From contig NMRB01000766.1 in assembly GCA_002633025.1 (NCBI GenBank), positions 1,607 to 65,606 on the forward strand: a stretch of 64,000 nt of DNA, read 5' to 3'. The position numbers and the translations under genes were made by a program. Source of the DNA: Notospermus geniculatus. Its lineage: Eukaryota > Nemertea > Pilidiophora > Heteronemertea > Lineidae. Below are positions 50,412 through 61,157 of this stretch, piece after piece. A model generated the notes under the pieces. It worked only from the letters and a program-made list of their open reading frames with translations, made no database searches and was not told where the DNA came from. How positions within the stretch are numbered: the stretch's first letter is position 1; every line of letters starts with the position of its first letter.

Positions 50412-51048
50412 GTAAGTAATTGTTCCTCCACTTTCGGTGGAACACCACTTCTTTTACTGTGTCCGGTGAAAATTATCGAAATTTCACGAAAAAAACCCGC
50501 TGCTTTTCGGCTTCGATTCATGAAAATTCCATTGGTTGCACTTTTTGATACACTAATCCAGCGAAATGTGTGAGAATATTTTGTGGTGGTTTTAATCCAA
50601 GGAAGGGGTCAGTTAATTTATTTAACCTGGTAACTTTGCTAATGTTGCATCATGTAGGAATGCAATTGAACCTGAAAGTAGGCCTGGTATATCGTATTTT
50701 CTAAGACAGGTAAGATAGGACAGAAGCACTGTCCAGAATTTGTATTTATTCTAGTCCAATTAATAGACAATAGGATTCAAAAGTGATTTCTGCCCGTCTT
50801 TACCTCCTTAGATCTGATGCCAAATCTGATATTGCGGGGAGGGGGTAATTAGAGGAATCCCAGCAAGATAAGTGGTTGCTAATTTTGACCAGTTTCACGA
50901 CGAAAGAATTTCGCCATTTTTTGTAGTTCAAGTAGGCCTATGTTTGCCTATTTTATAGTACTCTTCGTTAAAAAAATTCGACTTATTTAAAATTCACTTG
51001 AAATACGGTTTTAATATCGACAGCCATTTATAAATTGTATACTTTCAG

Positions 51049-51152
51049 TCATCCTGAGAACATCAGGTGTTCTTAGTGCTCGCTCCCTTCGTCACCGCGT
51101 GACGAAGGGAGCGAGCGCTACATGTAAGAACCCCTGATGTTCTCAGGATGAT
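51049..51152. mobile_element. Foldback element with long arms
   Basis: TCATCCTGAGAACATCAGG...GCTCGCTCCCTTCGTCA at the left is complementary to TGACGAAGGGAGCGAGCG...CCTGATGTTCTCAGGATGA at the right, meeting at CCGCG. Arms about 50 bp. Confidence 0.9.
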
Positions 51153-51267
51153 TTTCAGTGTTTCCACACGATAACATTTGCATTATTTTATTTCCTAGAG
51201 CGTTGGAAGAATGGCTGCGGGTTCGATACACTGTCGAATCCTCAATCTTTATTATACTGTGAATGGT

Positions 51268-51480
51268 CAGGGCCCATATTCATAAAACTAAAGTGTCACA
51301 CTTATCCTTTGTTCAACACAAAAGATAAGTATCATACTTTGCCTTAACATGGAGCTGAATGAGCTGCTCAAGTTCTGGACCCGTATTCATAAACGTACTT
51401 AAGTCAAAGTATGATACCTATCTTTTGTGTTGAACAAAGGATAAGTGTCATGTTTTATGAATACGGGGCCTGAAGTCCCC
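51268..51480. mobile_element. Two inverted element halves inside a SINE tail
   Basis: GGGCCCATATTCATAAAACT and TATCCTTTGTTCAACACAAA are repeated inverted about 100 bp later, ending GTTTTATGAATACGGGGCC. Flanks (GAGCTGCTCAAGTTC and AGTCCCCCAGAAAG) look like the body of SINE family A, so the element probably landed in a SINE. Confidence 0.6.
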
Positions 51481-52484
51481 CAGAAAGTTTTGTACAGCAT
51501 TGGGTGGACACTTTGAGACTGTAAGAGTGGAAAGAAGCCTAAAAAGCCTCACTAGGCCTAGTTTTGGTGAAGCTGACAAACGTGGCACGGTAATAAGGTC
51601 CGTAAAATCTCAGAATTGATATTACACTGTCCGTCGAATTCTGCATTCTCCTATATTTTTGCCATTTTTTCGCCGGGTCTTCCAGGATCAAAAGCACTTG
51701 CCATCAGGTCAAAGTGAGGAAGGGAAAGATCTTAATCAAAATCAATACTCATATGATGTATGATATTTTATAAACTCATCAATCAGATTGAACTAGACGA
51801 GGATGATTATCGTACATAGAGAGAATAAAGAATGATAGATAGGGGTGTTAGCTTGATCCTTCTGGCGCCAGTTGAACAAAAAAAAATAGGCACTTATCGG
51901 ACAATTACAATGAAAAACTACCCCTAAAACTTAAAAGATGTTAATATTTTGTGCGAGGCAATTTATCATCAGAAAAAGCAACCATTGTATTTTCACCACA
52001 ATATCAATTCTCTGAATTTTAAAAAATTATACTTGCATATTGGCCTAAATATACATACATACATGTAATATACAAACATATGTAGCCGCTAAAAAAGTAA
52101 ATTTCTCCATGTTCAAGATTGCACATGTAAGATTTCAGAGACAAATTTGAAATCCTGGTCTGCTAAATAGAAGTTATGCAATGGACAAATATTCATTTCA
52201 GGAAGCATTGTGCGAAAATGGAGTGTGTATTTCATATATTGCGAATTGAAGTCGAAAGTTCAGTACATTGTACAATTCACCGACTTGCCGCCTCTGTCTA
52301 GTGTATGAATTAAGTCTCGAGAGAAAATAACTTTTATAATTGAAATTTACAACACGTTATGAACAATGAAAATCAGTATAAATTATTACGTCGTATCAAA
52401 AATACATAAGCGCTCGCTATGAATTTTGGTCGTATCTTAAAATCTTTCTTGAGCGTGTTATGGGTGCAGATTACCGAAATTAAA

Positions 52485-52654
52485 CCGGTGTAATAGAATC
52501 TAATGTCACCCGATATGTGATGTCCCCCAACAATACATTTACGGATTAAGCGGCACCATTGAATTTGGCTCTAGAGAGACAAGACCCTTAATCCTGTGAC
52601 AAACAATACATGGGGACATCAGAAGGACGGGGACATTAGATTCTATCACACCGG
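52485..52654. mobile_element. MITE, about 170 bp
   Basis: CCGGTGTAATAGAATCTAAT...GTCACC at the left and GGGGACATTAGATTCTATCA then CACCGG at the right. Confidence 0.85.
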
Positions 52655-54915
52655 CTCGTTAATCGTGATGGCGTCTCGCACTCAACGGCCCCAGGTAGGG
52701 CTGGGCGTGATTCCTCTGGGAGGGGGCTCAGCTCAGGTGAGTAAGAAAGGATTTTCCCAATGCACCCTCAGCCCTCTAGGCCCGTAGGCCTGTTTGATTT
52801 TACGCGCAATAATATTGCATGACATCATCAGGAGACGATTCCAGTGTTTGCCTTTTCTACTGTATTTGGTGCATTTTGATGCAGAAATGTACTTGGAAGT
52901 AAAAAAAAGCCCAGCCAGATAATTTCTACTGAAAACACCTTATGATATTCGTGATCTTTAAAATCAGCCCAGCTTCGACAGCGAATTGGTGTTACATCAA
53001 TTTATAATCTCGTACGTTCTGATACTGAAGAAGACGTGATGCTAAAGATACAAGATACCGTAGAGAAAATAGTGTCATGGGAACATGCAATACCATGATA
53101 TATGTATGGTATAGTACCAAAAATTCATAAGCTCGCCTTATAAATTTTTGGCAATACTAAGTATACACATGCAGGATAGATTTTATCGATATTCATTTAT
53201 ATGTAGCATATTTGATACAACTGCCAATCTAATGCAGTGTAGCGATAATCTTTCTGAGGATCAAATAAGAAATTGAAATGGACATTGGACAGGCTGAGGT
53301 CTATTTGTTTGAACGTCATCTATCCTGGGTATATTTTCTTTTTACCCAGGACATAATTAAATTTTAGGCCCTACCCAGTTTCGGCACTGCGGTCTGCGGT
53401 TCGAGCTGTAGCTGTACACGATGGGCCGATAGCATCTGATGCCGTGGATAATCAGGCCAAGACAAAAAGTATTTCATTTTTCATTTCAAAATAATTTGCC
53501 TTGTTTGAAACGCACCACAAGTTTCAGTTTTCGTCACGTCTCCTCATCCCGAAAGTGCTTGCAACCCATAAAGTAATCTATTAACTTGGTTCCCATCTAA
53601 TGATGTTGAAATGATAGATACAATCTTTTTAAGCACCTCAAAGGTTATATTGCCTTCCTAATGAAAGGATTGAGAGATATCCCGAGGGTGAAAGAGTTAT
53701 TCAGTTTCACTCACACCTTCCGAACGAGGGTGGCGGAGAGATAACATCATTCAACATTGTAAGTTTACAAGCAGACGAGAAACACGCCGGGTTCGTCTTG
53801 TCAACAAAACAAGCAGGTTGACGAGAAACAACTTGATTTGTTCATTTTTTTCATCGAGCCCCAGCCAAACCTCTTGATTTTGTCGGTATATTCATTTTTT
53901 ATTCGTTGTGATAAAACGCTTGTCTTCCCCAAGATACTGTGCAAAATTACAATGGATTTTGATTGTAACAATAGTCCACTAGACCTTAATGTATACATGT
54001 ACGTTTGGCTTTTTCTTTGAGACCATCTTTTTTACCATATTTTAATTTAGGCCTACTCTGGCATATCCTGCCTTGGATGAATGGACTTTTTGTACTTGTT
54101 AAAAAATCAATTTGATCAGATAAAGGTTATCCCTGAAATCGACGGAATATGATTTCAAGATGGTGGATCTGGTGGCCATTTTCAAAAGAAACCTTCCTCT
54201 TGTCACCCCCAACATACATACAAAAAATCAATTTGATTAGACCGACAGTTTCCTTTTAAATAAACGGAAATGGGAAAGTTAATGGACGGACGACAACGAC
54301 GGACGGACGTATACATATATGTAACCGGTTACGACATAATGCCCCCTAGCGGCGTAAATGGTTCACGCGGGAAGAGTTTTGACAATGGAGTCATGTTGAA
54401 CGAAGATAGGCCTATAGTGAGCATGGAGTTGTTGCAAAATTCATGGGTGACAGTACAGGGTTCAAAATGAGGTTTTGTTGGTGGCACTGGTTGTAGGTGC
54501 TTGATGATCAAGGCCTATGGGGTAAAAAATGAAGAAAGAGCAATAAGGTCTGATGAAATACATATACATGTAGTTTATTGATTTAGGATGATATGAGATA
54601 TGAGAAGTGGTGGTCTTTAGCTTGACTTGTCGTCTGAGATCGGATGGATGACAGTAGGCCTACAAGGTTCTGTCGTCTGATGAGATCGGACCGGTGGTTC
54701 AGTTCGTTGTGTAACCCTGCAATGAGAGAAAGAATGGTGAATTCACTACGTGGGATGATATTAATGACTTTTGGCCGGCATAGGTTGGGTGATGCGACGT
54801 ACACGTACAAGAAGGAACACGAGGCCTATGGGCCCTAGCTTGATAAAGGGGTACCGCAGTGTTAGAGGAAGGGTAGTGGGTGATGTCAAAATGTGCATGG
54901 TTCGATGGGACATGC

Positions 54916-54945
54916 ATGGAGGTATAAACTTTATTATACCTCCAT
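54916..54945. repeat. Palindrome of the TTGGAGG family
   Basis: ATGGAGGTATAA, 6-nt loop, TTATACCTCCAT; perfect 12-bp arms. Confidence 0.8.
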
Positions 54946-57054
54946 TGACGTGATAAGTTGGCTAATTACGAAAAGAAAATAGAGATACAATTTTGAATGA
55001 ATTACATTTTATTTTGGAAAGCGTACAGTATCGTCATAGGCCTACATGTGTAAGAGAACAACTAATCATTTGTCTGCTGTGGCGAAGAAGTTGATCCTCA
55101 TTTGTCATTCCTGCTGTGTCGGCTGAGAGAGAGTTGCACCACTTCAGCAATAGAAGCATCAGCAATCATGGGTGCTTTGTAGCCAGATTGACCTGAAATG
55201 GTGACGAATAGAGTGACTGTACACGACTGTATGACACGATTTGTAACAGGAAAAGGGAAAAAAATCACTGCCATTGATGTGCACATATTCTCATCACAGA
55301 ATAACTACGGCATTGCTTACAGCTCCTGCACTGCATGCATAGGTGTACTACACATGCAATGATAGGGCCAATACGGACCTGCCTGCCTGCCTGCTTTCAG
55401 CTGACTAATTGGTCATGGACGCCCGTGGTAGACAAGGCCAAGATTTAGGCATATGAGTAACAGACTAGGCTCGACCACGCCCAAAATTCATGCACCTCCT
55501 ACGTTGGCGTCATGATGCAGCACAGGCCGCGTGACAGGCCACGCCAGTCGCCAGGGGAGCTCTATACATTGTATACCGTTGGCCTAGGCCCACTGTGGGC
55601 CGATCTCCCACTCGGTCGTATTCAGATTTATTTAGGGGGAACGAACGGTGCTTAAGATAGACAATGATAGAGATGGGAGTACATGAGTATTACGTTCCTT
55701 CAGCCCCAGCTGGTGTAGAGCGTTGGATTTAAGAACAATTTTTCGTCGAATGAATGAATGAAACATGGCTGTCACGCATGCGAATTAGCCCCTCTTCATT
55801 CTCACGATGTGATCCACGACCACTGGCCAGTTACGTCATCAGAGAGTCAAGCCAGTGACGAAACTCCCGCCTTTTTCACAGAACGGAGCCGAGGCAGAGC
55901 GTGCGATCTACTCTCAAAACTCCTAATTGCAGGAGTCATTGTTGGTAGTCATGCGTCCAGTTTTTAGGTGTTTATGATATAAAATGAATCCTGAGGTCAT
56001 ATTAATTACGTAAATCGTCAGGTATTTGCTCGTCGGCTCCTGAGCGCCGCATTGAGTGACCCCCGCATAGATTTTAACCAATCAAAGTTCCCGCCTTATT
56101 ATACGACCTTTCAAAAAGCATAAAATAGCAAAAAAACATACTAAACGCGAAAAACTCATCCTTTTCAATCAACGGGACACAACTAGGCATATAAACAAAC
56201 ACATGCCACCCATTGTCCTGAGATACGCTGATGCTTTAATGCCGAAAATTCCGTTACAAGCTCAAATCGGGCCCATATTAATGGTCACTTATAGGGACTA
56301 TAGGCCCACGTGAACCAAAAACAGGTGAAGTCACTTTTTATTACATGTAACTTCAGAACATGTTTTTAATGGTTATGGTAAAACACTAAAAAGAATGATA
56401 GAAAACTGTTGCGGTGTGCCTCGATCCTGCAAGCAGCACGTGACTGAAATGATTTGTTCCAAAGTGCATTGCTAGACAAAGGATTACAAAAACGGAACAG
56501 TAACACCTTGGGCCGTTTGATTGGGGATACAGGTGTAGATCATCACGTGTCACGCTCCACTCTCAAGCATCTCCGCGCTGTGTATAAACACGTGCCATCT
56601 CCGACGCCTTATTTCAAGTGGGATGTTTACGATTTGTAGAGAACCGAACGTGGGTCAGGGAGTTCAAGTCCATTTCTAGCGAGGATTAGTCCTGTATCAA
56701 AACTAGGGCGAAGATACATTAAATTTTATAAAAACTGAGAAAATATTTGGGGTCCAATCGGGGTCCAGATTATACTTCAACTTCGCACGTTCAATGCGTC
56801 ACTTTGCGAATTGCAACACGTCCATTTCTTGATGACGTAATACGCATACTATGATGACGCAACAAACATCCATAGGCGTTCGATCCGTGAAGAAATCCAG
56901 GTACAACTTCTGCGGTTTCTTGAGACTGATGATCAAAGGTCAATCATTCAGTTTCGAATTCGTTACAAATACCGATCAAGAGAATCTGTTAGTCTGGTAA
57001 GAGTTAATGGTAAGCCAAAATGTGTACGTATTTTTTGTGGCCATTAATGAGGTT

Positions 57055-59499
57055 CAGTTGATTCGTCCTCAGGTGAAATCATGACGGGCGATCGTTCCCA
57101 GGAGATTCTTTCTTCCTTGGTAATTAATTAATCATTCTTTAAGTATCCTGTGTAAAATACCATTCGGCTGATAAAGACGCTATCAGAAACATTGCTCTTC
57201 TTACAGAAAACCAGGTGGATGCTGACGAACCATTCACATTCAAATCTTGCATCGTGAACCCTGCGATATTAAATAAATAATAATAATTTGTGAAGCCTCC
57301 GTTAACCAGCGTGTCCGTATATCGTGTAGCTCTATGTAATAGCAACTTTAGGGGAGTCAGCACCCTTTAGCCGTTATAGTCTGGTTTTGTACCCAGCGAT
57401 CTGCTTATAGTCCCATCGATAAAAAAGTGTAACCTTACCAGGGAACCTTTTCTCTACGATGTGAAAGGGCACTGGGTGCATTATTTCTTCGGTACCTTTC
57501 CCAAGCTATGGTATTATGATTAGACCCCTGAATCTCGGGTGCGAACCAACTTCATCTGTGGTCCTGAGGTGATGTTACAGCCATTTCTGTTGTAAGGGTA
57601 GCTGGCGTGGGTTAAGAATGTACATGTATACTATGATCATATACCGGTACCGTGAAGTCTTAGCGAGTTTTGCTTTGATAACCCGGGCAAATCATTAATG
57701 AAAACAGGAATGTTACAAGTCGAGGAAATATCATGGAAAAGCCAATTCACTTCGGCTCTAGACCAGCATTCATACATTAAATCGTATTTTACGATTCGAT
57801 TTGAGTCGCAGTGCTTGGGAATGGAAAATATAAGCCAATGGTGAGGTTTGGAAATCAAACGATAAACGTAAACGTAAACGTTAACGACAACGTTATTTTT
57901 GTACCGAAAATGCAATATAAAATCTGGTTAATGCGTAGTATGAAAAATAACGTTGTCGTAATTTTTTACGTTTATCGTTTGATTTCTAAACCTCACTAGT
58001 ATTACTGACCACCACACAGCAGTTGATATCTTCGAAGGTCTTAGTTTACATTCCAAGGGTCTTGGGGTCCTAGGGTCTTAGGTCTTAGTTTTGTATATAC
58101 CCCGAATCTTATTGCCACTGTGAGTTTCCTTCTTTCCATACGTACACAATAAACAGAAAATGGATTTGTAATGTACAATGACATAAACCGACGGCAGAAA
58201 CGACCCTTCCAAGTGGATTATTGGAGCCATTCATAAGATGATTGTTTAGGCCTGGAGAGTCGGTGGACCAAAATAGAAAAGCAATTACTACGGAGATAAC
58301 AAGTCAATATAAGTGCAACAGAACGACTTAATAAGCCTTGGATTGATGGGGACAGCTGGACCCAAGAAATATCGGCCAACCGTAAAGTTTCTTGATGTCT
58401 TTCCGAGGCAAAACGACAGAAGTTTTTTGTTGGGCAACCAAGTCATAAAACAGAGAGGTTAGGCCTATCCATCATGGCATGGGTCTGCGCCACTGAAATG
58501 GCCCCACCTCCCTAAAGGGCAAGGGGACTTTTACCAGGACTTTCAAACACATGCATCTCTCATCGATATTTGCGTTGATAATTTTTGCCCCTCCCATACA
58601 TGTACTTCAGTGTCGCCCCTCCAGCTGCATATGGATAAGCTGGATACAGGCATGACATGCTGCTTTACGACGGCGTAGGCCTAGCCTACATGTCTTCGTT
58701 TCAACCAAATTCACGTTTTCGACAAAACATCATGTTGTTGCAGTCGGTGCAGCGTAACTGAAATCGAAAGAATCCTCTTATGCCGATAACCACGGCGAAG
58801 GCAAAGGCTGTTTTTATATTCTGCATCCACGTGAAATACCAATTTGGTCTTCAAACCTTGTAAAATTCAATTCCCTTTCTGGCAAGCAAACTTTTCATTG
58901 CTTGAGTTACCTAAATTGTTTTGTAACCTTCCCCAGCACAGCAATTGCTCACTTTAGCATTTACTGCCAGTGATAATTACTGGTGAGTCGCTCACAGCTG
59001 CATACGGGCACTCATTTGTCTTACACAGAAAAACAAACACATGGAGGCATTTTAGCAACTCATAGCTTGTTCTAAAAATATTAAAAACTAACAAGAAAAA
59101 GAACTTTGAGTGCCTAAGGTCTATTCCATTCTAAAATGATTATTTCTGGGTTTTGCAGAAGTTGTCACTTTCTTTTTGTCTTTTATTGAAACTAAAAGTT
59201 TTGATTACATGAAACGTCAGACAAAGTAATTGGTACAGTACACCGACTGCACTTTCACTTGAAACACAGTGTAATACAGTCTTGGCAAGTTCATTTGTTT
59301 CGTGGCCAATGATACGAGAGTTTGTGCGAAAAGCTATTTAGGAACTGTCGGAGGTAATTACCGTGGAAGTGACAGATTTGGTAGGCCTGCTGATATCGGA
59401 TGCAGAGGGGGAGGTGGGAGTCGTAAACTGCTCGTAAATGAGAACTTTGAAGCGGTTTTATGGGCCAACATCCTAACTTTTTATCGAATGGAGCATTAT
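57055..59499. repeat. Duplicated block, copy 1
   Basis: 57055-57375 matches 59501-59800 and 58168-59499 matches 59820-61157 at high identity with small indels. 57376-58167 is present only in this copy and contains MITE 57841-57996. The copy ends exactly at the N at 59500. Confidence 0.9.
57841..57996. mobile_element. MITE family 11, copy 2
   Basis: GTGAGGTTTGGAAATCAAAC at the left and GTTTGATTTCTAAACCTCAC at the right; it lies in the part absent from the second duplicate (see 57055-61157). Confidence 0.85.
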
Positions 59500-59500
59500 N
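59500..59500. other. Single N at the junction of duplicated blocks
   Basis: The sequence GAGCATTAT is followed by N, then by CAGTTGATTCGTCCTCAGG, the start of the duplicated block. In copy 2 the same GAGCATTAT continues as ATCAAAATAC. Confidence 0.95.
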
Positions 59501-61157
59501 CAGTTGATTCGTCCTCAGGTGAAATCATGACGGGCGATCGTTCCCAGGAAATTCTTTCTTCCTTGGTAATTAATTAATCATTCTTTAAGTATCCTGTGTA
59601 AAATACCATTCAGCTGATAAAGACGGTATCAGAAACATTGCTCTTCTTACAGAAAACCAGGTGGATGCTGACGAACCATTCACATTCAAATCTTGCATCG
59701 CGAACCCTTTGTGAACCCTCCGTTAACCAGCGTGTCCGTATATCGTGTAGCTCTATGTAATAGCAACTTTAGGGGAGTCAGCACCCTTTAGCCGTTTTGA
59801 TAGTCAATTTCTTCGCCAAGTAATGTACAATGACATAAACCGACGGCAGAAACGACCCTTCCAAGTGGATTATTGGAGCCATTCATAAGATGATTGTTTA
59901 GGCCTGGAGAGTCGGTGGACCAAAATAGAAAAGCAATTACTACGGAGATAACAAGTCAATATAAGTGCAACAGAACGACTTAATAAGCCTTGGATTGATG
60001 GGGACAGCTGGACCCAAGAAATATCGGCCAACCGTAAAGTTTCTTGATGTCTTTCCGAGGCAAAACGACAGAAGTTTTTTGTTGGGCAACCAAGTCATAA
60101 AACAGAGAAGTTATCCATCATGGCATGGGTCCGCGCCACTGAAATGGCCCCACCTCCCTAAAAGGGCAAGGGGACTTTTACCAGGACTTTCAAACACATG
60201 CATCTCTCATCGATATTTGCGTTGATAATTTTTGCCCCTCCCATACATGTACTTACTTAGTCAGTGTCGCCCCTCCAGCTGCATGGATAAGCTGGATACA
60301 GGCATGACATGCTGCTTTACGACGGCGTACATGTAGGCCTAGCCTACATGTCTTCGTTTCAACCAAATTCACGTTTTCGACACAACATCATGTTGTTGCA
60401 GTCGGTGCAACGTAACTGAAATCGAAAGAATCCTCTTATGCCGATAACCACGGCGAAGGCAAAGACTGTTTTTATAACTGCATCCACGTGAAATACCAAT
60501 TTGATCTTCAAACCTTGTAAAATTCAATTCCCTTTCTGGCAAGCAAACTTTTCATTACCTAAATTGTTTTGTAACCTTCCCCAGCACAGCAATTGCTCAC
60601 TTTAGCATTTACTGCCAGTGATAATTACTGGTGAGTCGCTCACAGCTGCATACGGGCACTCATTTGTCTTACACAGAAAAACAAACACATGGAGGCATTT
60701 TAGCAACTCATAGCTCGTTCTAAAAATATTAAAAACTAACAAGAAAAAGAACTTTGAGTGTCCAGGGTCTATTCCATTCTAAAATGATTATTTCTGGTTT
60801 TGCAGAAGTTGTCACTTTCTTTTTGTCTTTTATTGAAACTAAAAGTTTTGATTACATGAGACGTCAGACGAAGTAATTGGTACAGTACACCGAGTTAAGC
60901 GTCACTGCACTTTCACTTGAAACACAGTGTAATACAGTCTTGGCAAGTTCATTTGTTTCGTGGCCAATGATACGAGAGTTTGTGCGAAAAGCTATTTAGG
61001 AACTGTCGGAGGTAATTACCGTGGAAGTGACAGATTTGGTAGGCCTGCTGATATCGGATGCAGAGGGGGAGGTGGGAGTCGTAAACTGCTCGTAAATGAG
61101 AACTTTGAAGCGGTTTTATGGGCCAACATCCTAACTTTTTATCGAATGGAGCATTAT
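59501..61157. repeat. Duplicated block, copy 2
   Basis: Counterpart of 57055-59499 without the 792-bp insert. Differences are single substitutions and indels of 1-16 bp, the pattern expected between alleles in a heterozygous animal. No coding sequence recognised. Confidence 0.9.

Larger units (their letters stand above)
50412..57054. other. Lbx intron 1, non-coding
   Basis: No exon recognised and no homeobox. Foldback 51049-51152, element pieces 51268-51480, MITE 52485-52654 and palindrome 54916-54945 are listed separately; the rest looks unique and AT-rich and could hold enhancers. Confidence 0.5.

Noticed and set aside
59302-59577. 91-codon frame repeated at 60960
   Set aside because: It is repeated because the DNA block is repeated, and it breaks at the N; no recognisable domain.
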